Source: Prevotella sp. E2-28 (lineage in GTDB: Bacteria; Bacteroidota; Bacteroidia; Bacteroidales; Bacteroidaceae). From it: DNA of 64,000 nt. Location: contig NZ_CP091788.1 in the NCBI RefSeq assembly GCF_022024055.1, positions 3,410,001 through 3,474,000 of the forward strand, read 5' to 3'. Shown piece after piece: positions 43,101 through 51,640 of the stretch. Made by a program: the position numbers and the translations under genes. Each line of letters begins with the position of its first letter. Within the stretch, counting starts at the first letter, position 1. The notes under the pieces are model-generated. The model made no database searches. It was not told where the DNA came from and saw only the letters and a list, made by a program, of their open reading frames with translations.

Positions 43101-43520
43101 CAGTGAACGAGAGATATCAGCCACACCATCCAGTTTTGCCTTGTCTGCATCAATCTTTGTGGCAGCACCGGTAAATAGGCGCTTATCCTGTTTCTGCATA
43201 CCTGTCACCACGACTTCGTCAATAATCTTCGAGTCTTGGACAAGCGTTATTTTCATGCCGTTCTTTGGAGTTACCCTTTTGGTTTCACATCCAACATAAC
43301 TGATTTCAAGCTTCTTTCCAGCTGGAACATCAATGGTGAAAGCTCCGTTTACGTTGGTAATTACACCACCTGTTGTGCTTCCAACAACCTTAACCGTTGC
43401 ACCGATTACTGGTTCTCCGTCTTCTTGTGCAATGACGGTACCAGTTATCTTGCTCTGTGCAAATGATACCCCAATAGAGAGTATTAAGGCTGTCAAGAAT
43501 ACCGTTAGTCTTTTCTTCAT
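40191..43520 (-). CDS. susC: SusC/RagA family TonB-linked outer-membrane transporter
   Basis: A 1109-residue outer-membrane protein. It has a signal peptide, a carboxypeptidase-regulatory-like domain (ITGTVIAQEDGEPVIGATV, residues about 24-100), a TonB-box region (IIDEVVVTGMQKQ), a plug with the SusC motif (IRVRGATSIYGASKPLWVVDG, then SATSIYGARAMGGVIVVTTKKG), and a beta-barrel ending in FTFTLRAGM. It imports the substrate captured by SusD using TonB energy. It is the first gene of a five-gene operon, with promoter box at 43593-43600. No sensor/regulator is adjacent. Confidence 0.95.
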   Translation of the reverse strand: MKKRLTVFLTALILSIGVSFAQSKITGTVIAQEDGEPVIGATVKVVGSTTGGVITNVNGAFTIDVPAGKKLEISYVGCETKRVTPKNGMKITLVQDSKIIDEVVVTGMQKQDKRLFTGAATKIDADKAKLDGVADISRSLEGRVAGVSVQNVSGTFGTAPKIRVRGATSIYGASKPLWVVDGVVMEDVTEVDADALSSGDANTLISSAIAGLNADDIESFQILKDGSATSIYGARAMGGVIVVTTKKGKAGQSHISYTGEFTMRLKPSYSQFNIMNSQEQMSVYREMYNAGWLTFSDTYRGSESGIYGKMYQMMNTYDPATGKFLLANTDEAMKAYLQEAEFRNTNWFDELFSTSISQNHSISMSSGTDKAQYYTSFSVMNDPGWTERSKVQRYTANINALYNLSKKLSLNLIGNAAYRKQEAPGTTNQSVDMVSGQVSRDFDINPYSYAINTSRALDPNTYYTRNYAPFNIHNELANNYMDIDVVNLKFQAELKYKPFRQLELAALGAYNYSVATRTHMIKENSNQAKAFRAMDDATMRDNNPFLYLDRDIPNSLKYSVLPEGGFYRTYKNVMNSKNFRATASYNDAFGMEDEHIVNLFGGVEVNDIERNANYFNGVGMQYEMGMLGSYDYHYFKQASEENNIYYEVSNNYERNTAFFGTATYSWKRRYTITPTIRYEGSNQLGRSRKARWLPTWNISGAWNAHEETWFEDTFKKALTHATLRVSYSLTGDKPAVNNAQVIIESVSPWRPFANDKETALARQQPGNPNLTYEKKHEFNVGVDLGLLNNRVNVTFDWWMRNNFDLIGPHMTTGADGDGITKSANVATMKSRGEELSISTKNIVTGDFKWSTDFIFSHNKTEVTDLDSRSPIYYLTGQYQRNGFTMVGYPYRALWSIDFQGLDEHGLPTFINQDGNLTTSDHDFQSYVLDHLVYEGPTDPTITGSLGNTFTYKNLHLNVFASYSFGNVVRLDPVFKASYSDLDAMPREFNDRWVVGGDENLTNIPVLADRRMAQADTYLSYAYNAYNYSTARIAKGDFVRMKEISLSYDVPSSWTSKLGLNSLNLKLQGTNLFLIYSDSKLNGQDPEFFNAGGVAVPMARQFTFTLRAGM

Positions 43521-43592
43521 AAAGTGTGTTAAATCAATCTTTTTATCGTATTATTTATGTATATTTTTTGCATGAATTTATGGTAGAGCGTG

Positions 43593-43600
43593 CAAAATTA
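43593..43600 (-). promoter_or_regulatory. -7 promoter box of the susCD operon
   Basis: Minus strand TAATTTTG; leader of about 65-70 nt before ATG 43520. Confidence 0.5.
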
Positions 43601-43685
43601 CTACATTTTTTCGTAATTTCAATAAATTTCCAAAAAAAATGCACAAAAAAGCATCATTTTCTTATCTTTTGTTACCAAAAAGTAA

Positions 43686-44219
43686 CTATTTTGAAAGAAT
43701 ATGCGCTATATCTGACAAATTAGATGCTGGGTGAATATAGTCTTGCCATTGACCGCGAATGACACCTTTCGCTTGTAAGTCATCAAGACATGTAATGAGT
43801 GAATCCCAAAAGCCTTTCATGTTCCATAGTATGAGTGGCTTTTCGTGATATTTCAAAGTGGCTGCTGCTGCCACAGTAAAGAGTTCGTCAAGTGTGCCTA
43901 TACCGCCAGGCAGGATAATGAAGGCATCGCTATGCACCATCATTAAGTCCTTTCTGTCAGTCAGGTTCTCTGTGGGGATATGTACGTCCAAATAGGGACT
44001 TAGGCGTCCCATCTCCTCTATCTTTCTTGGCACCACACCGATGACTTGTCCGCCAGCCTCTTTTGCTGCCTTGCTAACGGCATGCATCAGACCGGCATCG
44101 TGGCCTCCGAAGACGATGGAATGGCCGTTTTTAGCAGCCCAGCGCCCGAGCTCTTCTGTCATAGAGAAGAACTCGGGATCAATATTGTTGTTTGCTGAGC
44201 AAAATATGCAGAGTTTCAT
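43686..44219 (-). CDS. LOG-family Rossmann-fold protein (TIGR00730-type)
   Basis: A 177-residue cytoplasmic protein. The family motif PGGIGTLDELF with the catalytic Glu and the nucleotide-binding GGHDAGLMHAVSKAA are present. LOG proteins hydrolyse nucleoside 5'-monophosphates such as N6-modified AMP, or act on other nucleotides. It overlaps the CE15-GH8 gene by ATGA (44216-44219) and is last in a xylan-type operon, an unexpected place for this family. Its link to glycan breakdown is unknown. Confidence 0.9.
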   Translation of the reverse strand: MKLCIFCSANNNIDPEFFSMTEELGRWAAKNGHSIVFGGHDAGLMHAVSKAAKEAGGQVIGVVPRKIEEMGRLSPYLDVHIPTENLTDRKDLMMVHSDAFIILPGGIGTLDELFTVAAAATLKYHEKPLILWNMKGFWDSLITCLDDLQAKGVIRGQWQDYIHPASNLSDIAHILSK

Positions 44220-46672
44220 TTCTTATCGTTTGCGGGGAAGATGACCTGATACTGTCCACTGAGGTGCATGAAAGCAAAGAGGCGGAGCAGACCGTCATAA
44301 TAGGCGTCGAAATAACCATCATCAAAAGGCTCGTGCTTGGCATTCCAAAGGGCTTCGATGAATTCGTTCTTCTTGTCGTGCTGACAGAGTACAGAGGCGG
44401 CAGCAGAGGTTGCCACCAGACCGATGCTATGACGCAACTTGCGGAAGCCGCCGGCCTGTAGAATTTCATTCCCTTCTGGCAAGGTGCCGTCCACACGATA
44501 CTGATCAACAAAGGTGTCAATACCCTGACTATAGAGGAAGTTCTGAATTTTCTCGCCATATTGCTGTTGCCATTCGCGGTCGGCACAACTCCATTCGTAG
44601 TCTAGCGCAATGTTCATGGGTACGCGCCAAGAGTCGTAACGGAAGTTGTTGTTGCCATTTCTACGAGGAGCTGCGTTCTGCTGTTGTCCCTGAGGTCTGC
44701 CAGGGAATCGCATCATTTGCATTTCGCTACCATCATATTGGCATTGGTCACCGTTCAGGCCTGTTGTATCGTTGATACATTTATGCAGGAACTCACGACT
44801 TTTCTGGGCACATTCCATCCAATAGTCGCTTCGTCCGTCGTCGGCCCACTTAGCCCAAACCTCATAGAAAGCAGGGATATGGTAGCTGGGGTCGGTGAAA
44901 CGCTGGCCGAAACCATCTGGGGTAAAGGTGATGAGCTTTGTCTCTGGGTCAATCAGATACATCTTCTGCGGGCCTTGCTGCTGAGGAGCAAAACCACCGA
45001 AACCGCCGAAGCCTGGACGTGGCTCTGGTGTGTATTCACGGGGCTGGATACAGTCAAGGATATGCTGTGCCTCAGCTTTATAGTTGATACCTGTATCATT
45101 ACCCCAACGGTTGGAAGCAAAGAGAAGCGAAGTGATGTAATAGAGTTCACCATCACTGGCAGCGCCATCTGCATTACGCGTGCCGTCGGTCTTACAGCTC
45201 CATGCGAAGTAGCCTTTTCGGTTGCCGTCCTGATGTTGCATGTATTTCTTGCTCCAACGCCACAGACGGTCGAAGATATCCTTTTTGTTCATCTGAACGG
45301 CAATCATCATGCCGTATGACATACCCTCAGTACGTGCATCGTGGTTCTTGATATCAGAGATATAACCCATCGAGTCGCCAACCTCAAAGTAAACCTTGTT
45401 GGGACCGTAGAACACGTCATTAAAGACCTCCTGCAGTTTCTTATCTATCTCTTCGCGACTATGGCCTACCTCTGCAAAGAGGTTACGATAGCGCTTGGTT
45501 TCGAAACCACCTTTGCTCCAGGGTTTTCCATCCAAAAGAAATTTGTCGATATAAGCCTGTACGATAGGATACTGAATCTGAGGCAGCTGACAATGACCGT
45601 GCCCACCAATGATGTCACAGCCCATGCGGTCGGCAATACCGTATCTCTCCCAAACCTTTTTTGCTGCTTCTGCAGAGACCTGCATCGATGGATCGGCCAG
45701 CCATTCGTAGTCGGGATTACCCAGCAATAACAAGGCACGCGGACAAACCATAGCGCAGAGCTCATGCTGGTCGTAGGGCAGGCGATAAACGCTATCACCA
45801 CGGAAGTTCTCTTTCTGACTCTCAAGGAACCAGTGATAGTCGGTCTTATCAATGTCCTCCAGATTCTTGCCTGCCAACGTCAACTCATGCGACTTGCGCC
45901 AGGCAGCAGCACCGCCACCACCAGGCTCCTGTGCAATGGTCAGGGCAATACGCTCATCGAAGGCTCCACAGTAGAGCGCCATCTTTCCTGCGTATGAACA
46001 GCCAGTGACACCAATACGACGGGTGTCTATCTTCGTCACTTCAGGACCTAATTGCTGCAGACCGTCAATCAGTCGGCTCATGCCCCAAGCCCATTCGCTG
46101 TAGGCGCCATTACCCTTCAGCTTGGGATACAGGCGGTCGAAGTTGTGCTCACCGCGGTCGTGATGCTTGCCAAACTGCTTGTAGTCGTTGACCTGTGCCG
46201 ATGTAAAGGTCGTGGTGGCGATAGGCCTGTCCTCAAAGAGCTGGCGGGGTAACGCAATCATATCCGTGCCAATCATCAGCGCATAAGGTGGTTGACCTAC
46301 CTTCGGATAGCGAATCTGTGATTTAAGCGTCAGTGTCTCTTTGCCCACGGTGACATCTACTATCAGCGTGTCGCCTACCATGCGGGCTTTCACTTGCTTA
46401 GCTTTTACTGCAGGTTTCTCGCCGATGCCGTAATGCTGGATGAGCGAGCCAATCTCGTTACGGCGGCGCTCCCAGTCCTCAAAACCGTTGACACCCTCAA
46501 GAGCGTTAGGCAGTTCACGGATAACGGGTAACTTCTCAGGAGCCGTGAATTTCTTCAATGCGTAACGACTGCCTGTATTCTCTTGGTCATATACTTGTGG
46601 CTGCGCCATGGCTGTCGTTGACAGACAGACCATGAGCGAGCCAGCAAAGATTGTTCTTATTCTTGATTTCAT
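44216..46672 (-). CDS. CE15 glucuronoyl esterase fused to GH8 xylanase-type domain
   Basis: An 818-residue secreted two-domain enzyme. Residues about 25-400 are CE15-like: nucleophile Ser226 in GVTGCSYAGKMAL, the conserved RIALTIAQEPGGGGAAAWR, Glu in YEWLADPSM and His in GGHGHCQLP. The usual GCSR motif has Tyr in place of Arg. Residues about 410-818 are GH8: Glu449 in ARTEGMSYGMM as general acid, Asp507 in AASDGELYY as likely base, resembling reducing-end exo-oligoxylanases. Combined action would cut the ester between lignin and 4-O-methylglucuronic acid on xylan and trim xylo-oligosaccharides. It is the third gene of an operon; 21 bp separate it from the esterase gene. Confidence 0.87.
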   Translation of the reverse strand: MKSRIRTIFAGSLMVCLSTTAMAQPQVYDQENTGSRYALKKFTAPEKLPVIRELPNALEGVNGFEDWERRRNEIGSLIQHYGIGEKPAVKAKQVKARMVGDTLIVDVTVGKETLTLKSQIRYPKVGQPPYALMIGTDMIALPRQLFEDRPIATTTFTSAQVNDYKQFGKHHDRGEHNFDRLYPKLKGNGAYSEWAWGMSRLIDGLQQLGPEVTKIDTRRIGVTGCSYAGKMALYCGAFDERIALTIAQEPGGGGAAAWRKSHELTLAGKNLEDIDKTDYHWFLESQKENFRGDSVYRLPYDQHELCAMVCPRALLLLGNPDYEWLADPSMQVSAEAAKKVWERYGIADRMGCDIIGGHGHCQLPQIQYPIVQAYIDKFLLDGKPWSKGGFETKRYRNLFAEVGHSREEIDKKLQEVFNDVFYGPNKVYFEVGDSMGYISDIKNHDARTEGMSYGMMIAVQMNKKDIFDRLWRWSKKYMQHQDGNRKGYFAWSCKTDGTRNADGAASDGELYYITSLLFASNRWGNDTGINYKAEAQHILDCIQPREYTPEPRPGFGGFGGFAPQQQGPQKMYLIDPETKLITFTPDGFGQRFTDPSYHIPAFYEVWAKWADDGRSDYWMECAQKSREFLHKCINDTTGLNGDQCQYDGSEMQMMRFPGRPQGQQQNAAPRRNGNNNFRYDSWRVPMNIALDYEWSCADREWQQQYGEKIQNFLYSQGIDTFVDQYRVDGTLPEGNEILQAGGFRKLRHSIGLVATSAAASVLCQHDKKNEFIEALWNAKHEPFDDGYFDAYYDGLLRLFAFMHLSGQYQVIFPANDKK

Positions 46673-46693
46673 GTCGTTTAGTTGCTGTATTGT

Positions 46694-48694
46694 TTATTGG
46701 GGACCACCGAATTGGCCTCCACCGAAGCCACCGCCTCCGAAACCTCCAGGTCTGCCTCCACCGAAGCCACCAGGTCTGCCACCGCCGATGCCTGGGAATT
46801 GCTGTTGCTGTTCACGGCCGATATCCATCAGCAGTTTAGCAAGTGCGCGACGACGCTGTGTCCATGTAGGATAGTCGTCAGCACGCAGTGTGCGTATGTT
46901 GAGTCTAAAGCCTGGCATCTGTTGACCTCCCTGCATGAATTCGAGGGCGCTGGTAGTGATGATACATGGCTTTGTCTTCTTGTCGGCAATGAGTCTGTCG
47001 GCAATAGCGTCGGCACCGCCAATCTTAAACCAACTCTCCATGGTGTCGCCCTCTCCAGGTACCAACTGGATAAAGACAGGCATTGTCATGGCATTACGTG
47101 GCATGGGCGAGGTGTACCAAGCCTCATTACGCTCAATATCGTATGACACGCGTCCGTGCTCAATCTCTCCCTGTGAGGCAAAGTTAAACGGAGAATGTGG
47201 GTTGTCGGCAATACTGTACTTAAAGCCTTTGTCGGGCGACAGATACATATTGCTGGGGTCACAGACGGGTGTGCCATCCACTACGAAGCAGTATTTGAAG
47301 GTCTCAAAGATATAATCCTTGAGCGTGGTGCTCCATACACCGTCAGAGTCGCGCTCCAAGGTGATATAGTCGGGCAGCATCTCGCAATCCAGCAGCACTT
47401 TCTTTGCCTCTGGAGCTTTAAAGCGGAAGGTGATACCCTCTGGCGTATATTCAGGTGAGATGATGGGACGGGGGAACAAGCGAGCCATCACACCAGGTGT
47501 GAACTGCTGCTCCTGACCAGTCTTTGCGGGAGCGGGCTGTCCAGCCTTCATGGCAGCCTCGGCAGCTTTCTTGTTGAACAGCAGGGGCAGGGTCTTATAG
47601 AGGAAATACTTGGCGTTCATCCAGGTATGACCGAACTTGTCTGTTGTAAATTCCTTTACGCTCTTGATGCCTTTATCATCCAAGAACTGCATATAGTCGC
47701 GTGCATTGCCATAGAGGAAATCATCCGTACCTACACCCAGCCAGAACAAGTGAATCTTCTTGTTGGTATCAGCAGCCTTATCATAGACATCGGGGATATC
47801 AGTTGATGTAAACGAACTGTAAGAACAGAGATAAGAGAACTTATCCAGATTGGTCAGACCATTGAACAAAGCCTGATTACCACCACGTGAGAAACCACCA
47901 ATGGCACGACTGTCGCGGTCGTTCTTGGTACGATAGTTGTTCTCAATATACGGCATCAAGTCGTTAATCAGATCCTGGCTAAATACGTCACCACCAAAGC
48001 GCATCTGAGCTGCTAAAGCCTCTGAACGCTCCTTGGTTGTTGCGCCAGGAACGGTAGTAGGCGCATCGGGAAGCTTTAACTTCGATGGGTTGCCGTATGG
48101 CATCACCACAATCATCTCCTTGGCTTTGTCCTCGGCCAGCAGGTTGTCCAAAATGTAGTTTACGCGTCCAACCTTGTAATAGACCTCCTCAGTATCCGTC
48201 GTACCGCTAATCAGGTAGAAGACGGGGTATTTCTTCTGCTGGTCCATCATATAGCTTGGTGGCAGATAGACTACGGCATTATTTGTTGCGCCCAGACTCT
48301 TTGAGTAGTAGTGTACATATTCCACACGGCCATGAGAAACCTCAAGGATGTCGTGAGGCAGCGGACTCTCCTTGGCAGGGATCTCCAACAGGCTGTTCTT
48401 AAAGCCTTCGTTGGGGAAGTACTGTGGGTTCTCGGGGTCCATCACGCTGATGCCATCCACGATAAAGCAATAAGGATACATATCGGGATCGGCAGGACCT
48501 AGCGTTACCGTCCATGTGCCATCAGCACCGCGTGTCATCTCCTTGCGACCAGCAAACTGCACATCGACTAGCACATTCTTTGCTGAGTCGTTCTTGTATT
48601 TAAAAGTCACAGTCCCGTCGTTATTCGTACGGGGTTGCGCCATGACCGTTGCTGCACAGGTCAGGAGCGTAAACATAAGCATTGTCTTTTTCAT
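46694..48694 (-). CDS. Esterase D/CE1-like enzyme with E-set domains, inactive second half and Gly-rich tail
   Basis: A 666-residue secreted protein. A signal peptide is followed by an N-terminal CBM48/E-set-like domain (about 25-100) and then an esterase D fold with Ser269 (GGFSRGGNQ), Asp in GVGTDDFLY and His in FGHTWMN, complete for catalysis. From about residue 410 the same architecture starts again (a second E-set domain, then a shortened esterase-like region without a GxSxG motif). The protein ends in about 30 residues of Gly with Arg-Pro, Phe and Gln, encoded by a repeated 24-30-bp unit. The family includes feruloyl and acetyl esterases of arabinoxylan loci. Second gene of the operon. 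Confidence 0.82.
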   Translation of the reverse strand: MKKTMLMFTLLTCAATVMAQPRTNNDGTVTFKYKNDSAKNVLVDVQFAGRKEMTRGADGTWTVTLGPADPDMYPYCFIVDGISVMDPENPQYFPNEGFKNSLLEIPAKESPLPHDILEVSHGRVEYVHYYSKSLGATNNAVVYLPPSYMMDQQKKYPVFYLISGTTDTEEVYYKVGRVNYILDNLLAEDKAKEMIVVMPYGNPSKLKLPDAPTTVPGATTKERSEALAAQMRFGGDVFSQDLINDLMPYIENNYRTKNDRDSRAIGGFSRGGNQALFNGLTNLDKFSYLCSYSSFTSTDIPDVYDKAADTNKKIHLFWLGVGTDDFLYGNARDYMQFLDDKGIKSVKEFTTDKFGHTWMNAKYFLYKTLPLLFNKKAAEAAMKAGQPAPAKTGQEQQFTPGVMARLFPRPIISPEYTPEGITFRFKAPEAKKVLLDCEMLPDYITLERDSDGVWSTTLKDYIFETFKYCFVVDGTPVCDPSNMYLSPDKGFKYSIADNPHSPFNFASQGEIEHGRVSYDIERNEAWYTSPMPRNAMTMPVFIQLVPGEGDTMESWFKIGGADAIADRLIADKKTKPCIITTSALEFMQGGQQMPGFRLNIRTLRADDYPTWTQRRRALAKLLMDIGREQQQQFPGIGGGRPGGFGGGRPGGFGGGGFGGGQFGGPQ
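46700..46795. repeat. Gly-rich coding repeat at esterase C-terminus
   Basis: Repeated CCTCCACCGAAGCCACC-like units on plus, encoding (G)GRPGGFGG copies on minus. Confidence 0.65.
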
Positions 48695-48716
48695 ATCGTT
48701 TTTAGTTTGTAGGTTT

Positions 48717-51332
48717 TTATTTCACAGTAAAATCGAACGCCTGTAGGTCTTTGTCAAGTGATGATGTGCCATAGAGAATCTGGTAGCGACCGGGTTTTAC
48801 AGCCAGCTCGTCAATCATCTCATCATAGTATTCAAAGGCCTCGCCATCGAGTGCAATAACGGCTTTCTTGGTCTCGCCTGGCTTCAGACTCAGCTTCTCA
48901 AAGCCCTTCAGCGCCTTGATAGGAGCACCAGCATCATCCAGACGCTTCACATAAACCTGTACGGTCTCTGTTCCCTCGCGCTTGCCAGTGTTGGTCACAG
49001 GCACGGTGATGGTGCAAAGGGGCTTGCCTACTTTTCCGGATTTTCCAGACTTTCCAGAAATCTTAGCTTTTCCTATAGCAAAGGTGGTATAGCTCAAACC
49101 GTAACCGAAGGCATACTGGGGCACACCGGTGAAGTAGCGATAGGTGCGGTTCTTCATCGAGTAGTCCATGAAATCGGGCAGGTCCTGTGTAGAGCGATAG
49201 AATGTCACAGGCAGCTTGCCGCCAGGGTTATAGTCGCCCAGGAGCACCTCAGCCAAAGCCTTTGCGCCACCCTGACCAGGATACCAAGCCTGCAGCAGCG
49301 CATCATATTCACCCTCTACGCTACCGAAGGCGATAGCAGAACCAGAGCAGTTCACGAAGATGACAGGCTTGCCGGTCTTATGCATGGCGCGTACCAACAT
49401 CTGCTGCACCTTTGGCAGTTCGATATCCTGCTTATCGCCACCTTCACCCTCCATACGGGCTGAGATACCACCGATGATGATGATAGCGTCAGCCACGCTT
49501 ACCTCCTTGGCTAAGTCGGTGAAGTCAGCCAGTTTACGCTCGCAGATATCACCACGCAGCATGGCGAAGTTGCCTGTGCCACGACGGTATTCGATGACCA
49601 CGTTATAATCTTTTCCTTTCTCTACGTTGAACGACTTGTACTCTACGCCGCGACGTCCGAAGCCGAAGCCACGACGACCGCCACCCTTAGCGGTCTCAAT
49701 GGTGTCGCCATTGACGATGAGCACATAGCCATTATCGGTAGAGAGGTTGTATTTCATCTCGCCCGTGAAGGTAGCTTTGTAGGTACCACTGATGCGTACG
49801 GCGAGGTTATCATTGGTGATTCCCTCGGCAAAGCCCCAGGCACCAAAGGTAGAGAAATTCAGCTCCTTATAGTAACCAGTCTTGACGGGGTTCTCGAAGT
49901 TGGTGTTTCTGTCGTTCCAGAACTCCACCTTCACGCCCTTACCGTCGTTGAACTCCTGCAGATGGTGTACGGTGGTATATTCATCGTTCAACTCACAAGC
50001 CTTGTCGTAGATGATTTTCGTGTTAGGCAGAGCGTTCTTGATACCTTCGAGCAGCGAGTGCTGGTGCTCTTTGGTAGGTGTGCCGCCATAGTTACCGTTC
50101 AGCAGTTCTACATCATCGGCATTAGGACCGAGTACGGCCAATGTCTTAATGCTTTTTGAGAGGGGTAGAATGCCGCTATTATGCAGCAGTACCATTGACT
50201 CGCGTGCAGCCTGAGTAGCCAGTTGGTCGTGCTTCTCGCAACTGATGGTTGAAGCAGGGAGATTAGCCCAAGGCAGCATCTCGGCGGGGTCGAACATACC
50301 CAGTTCGAAGCGCCCCATCAGGGTCTTACGCAGGTGATTGTCAAGGTCGCTCTCTTTGATGAGTCCTTTCTGCAAACCATCGGTGAGATTCATCATCACC
50401 TTTCCACACTCCAGGTCGGTACCGTTGAGCACGGCATCAACCGTAGCTGACAGTGGGTCCTTGTGGGTCTCGTGCTGACCGCGATTGAAGAAGTTGTTGA
50501 TAGCGTCACAGTCGGTCACTACCAGTCCGTCGTAACCCCACTTGTTGCGCAGGATATCAATGAGCAGACGGTCACTTGAGCAGCAGGGCTTGCCTTCAAA
50601 ACGCTGATAGGCACACATCACCTCCCTCACGTTTCCTTTCTTCACTAAGGCCTTAAAGGCAGGCAGATAGGTTTCCCAGAGGTCGCGGTTCGTGGGCTCT
50701 ACGTTCATGGAGTGGCGCAGAGGCTCTGGTCCGCTGTGTACGGCATAGTGCTTAGCACAAGCATGGGTCTTGATATACTGGTCGTTGTTGCCCTGCATAC
50801 CTAGCACGGTCTGTACGCCCAGCACGGCATTCATATAGGGGTCCTCACCACAGGTCTCCTGACCGCGTCCCCAACGGGGGTCACGGAAGATGTTTACGTT
50901 AGGACACCAGAAAGTAAGTTCGGGATTACCAGGATAGTAAGTCTCGCCCATGCCCACATGCTTCACGCTGTGGTCAGAGCGGTTCCAGTTGGCGCGTGCC
51001 TCGTCACTCACCTGTGAGAAGACGTCATACACCAGTTTTGCATTGAAGGCTGCTGCCATACCGATGGGCTGTGGATATACGGTGTAGTCACCTTGGCGCA
51101 CACCATGACAAGCCTCACTCCACCAGTTGTACGACGGGATACCCAGTCTATCGATGGAGATGCTCTTGTTCATCATGAGTCCTACCTTTTCCTCGGGTGT
51201 CAGCATTCCCAGTAGGTTCTCTACGCGTTGGGTCCTCGGTAGCTTAGTGTCCTGCCAGGGATATTGCGTTTGTGCACTGACGTTTTGAATAGCTACGGCG
51301 CATAAAGCAGCCATCACAACTTTAGTTTTCAT
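48717..51332 (-). CDS. GH3 beta-xylosidase/beta-glucosidase with PA14 insert
   Basis: An 871-residue secreted glycoside hydrolase. The (beta/alpha)8 domain carries the nucleophile Asp274 in GLVVTDCDAI. The (alpha/beta)6 sandwich is interrupted by a PA14 domain (about residues 430-600; STDNGYVLIVNGDTI), and a fibronectin-III-like domain ends the protein. The early WWSEACHGV motif is typical of xylosidase-type GH3 enzymes. A 9-bp array encodes a Gly-Lys-Ser repeat (49027-49073) at the entry to the Fn3-like domain. It is the first gene of the operon; promoter box at 51365-51372. Likely releases xylose from xylo-oligosaccharides; beta-glucosidase activity cannot be excluded. Confidence 0.92.
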   Translation of the reverse strand: MKTKVVMAALCAVAIQNVSAQTQYPWQDTKLPRTQRVENLLGMLTPEEKVGLMMNKSISIDRLGIPSYNWWSEACHGVRQGDYTVYPQPIGMAAAFNAKLVYDVFSQVSDEARANWNRSDHSVKHVGMGETYYPGNPELTFWCPNVNIFRDPRWGRGQETCGEDPYMNAVLGVQTVLGMQGNNDQYIKTHACAKHYAVHSGPEPLRHSMNVEPTNRDLWETYLPAFKALVKKGNVREVMCAYQRFEGKPCCSSDRLLIDILRNKWGYDGLVVTDCDAINNFFNRGQHETHKDPLSATVDAVLNGTDLECGKVMMNLTDGLQKGLIKESDLDNHLRKTLMGRFELGMFDPAEMLPWANLPASTISCEKHDQLATQAARESMVLLHNSGILPLSKSIKTLAVLGPNADDVELLNGNYGGTPTKEHQHSLLEGIKNALPNTKIIYDKACELNDEYTTVHHLQEFNDGKGVKVEFWNDRNTNFENPVKTGYYKELNFSTFGAWGFAEGITNDNLAVRISGTYKATFTGEMKYNLSTDNGYVLIVNGDTIETAKGGGRRGFGFGRRGVEYKSFNVEKGKDYNVVIEYRRGTGNFAMLRGDICERKLADFTDLAKEVSVADAIIIIGGISARMEGEGGDKQDIELPKVQQMLVRAMHKTGKPVIFVNCSGSAIAFGSVEGEYDALLQAWYPGQGGAKALAEVLLGDYNPGGKLPVTFYRSTQDLPDFMDYSMKNRTYRYFTGVPQYAFGYGLSYTTFAIGKAKISGKSGKSGKVGKPLCTITVPVTNTGKREGTETVQVYVKRLDDAGAPIKALKGFEKLSLKPGETKKAVIALDGEAFEYYDEMIDELAVKPGRYQILYGTSSLDKDLQAFDFTVK
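49027..49073. repeat. 9-bp repeat array inside GH3 gene
   Basis: On minus, GGAAAAGCT, AAGATTTCT, GGAAAGTCT, GGAAAATCC, GGAAAAGTA encode GKA-KIS-GKS-GKS-GKV. The unit keeps the frame. Confidence 0.75.
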
Positions 51333-51364
51333 GTTAATGTTTACAGTTTTATGGTTTTACCGTG

Positions 51365-51372
51365 CAAAAATA
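51365..51372 (-). promoter_or_regulatory. -7 promoter box of the GH3 operon
   Basis: Minus strand TATTTTTG, placed directly after the terminator of the upstream transcription unit and 32 nt before ATG 51332. Confidence 0.5.
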
Positions 51373-51373
51373 C

Positions 51374-51410
51374 AAAACATCCGGTGCATTGACTGCATCG
51401 GATGTTTCAT
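51374..51410 (-). terminator. Terminator of the AICAR transformylase-small protein unit
   Basis: AACATCCGGTGCA and TGCATCGGATGTT form a long stem with one mismatch around TTGAC. On minus it is followed by TTGTATTTTTG, so the T run overlaps the next promoter. Confidence 0.6.
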
Positions 51411-51442
51411 AAACTTTTCAATATGTAACACAGTATATTAAA

Positions 51443-51640
51443 TCAGTGTTTACGGTTGGCTCGCTGCTCTCTGTACTTAGCTTTTTGCCTAGCGGAACCG
51501 CTACCGTGAGCTCCAGTGATATACTGCTTTTTCTTGGCTTTGGTCTTCACCTTGCCTTCATTGGGGTCTTTTCTTTCGCCGCCTCGGCCAAAAGAAATAC
51601 CATTCTCCAGGATACTCTGAAAATCGTCTTCGCCAACCAT
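51443..51640 (-). CDS. Small basic hypothetical protein
   Basis: A 65-residue protein: acidic, folded-looking start (MVGEDDFQSILENGISFGRG) and very basic end (KTKAKKKQ...ARQKAKYREQRANRKH). It lies 36 bp downstream of the AICAR transformylase gene on the same strand and before a terminator, so it is probably co-transcribed. A basic tail of this kind suggests nucleic-acid or ribosome contact, but no family is recognised. An overlapping plus-strand ORF of similar length is hydrophobic and has no promoter, so the minus frame is preferred. Confidence 0.6.
   Translation of the reverse strand: MVGEDDFQSILENGISFGRGGERKDPNEGKVKTKAKKKQYITGAHGSGSARQKAKYREQRANRKH

Noticed and set aside
40191..43520. Invertible SusC locus
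   Set aside because: No second susC copy, recombinase gene or flanking inverted repeats are seen in the window.
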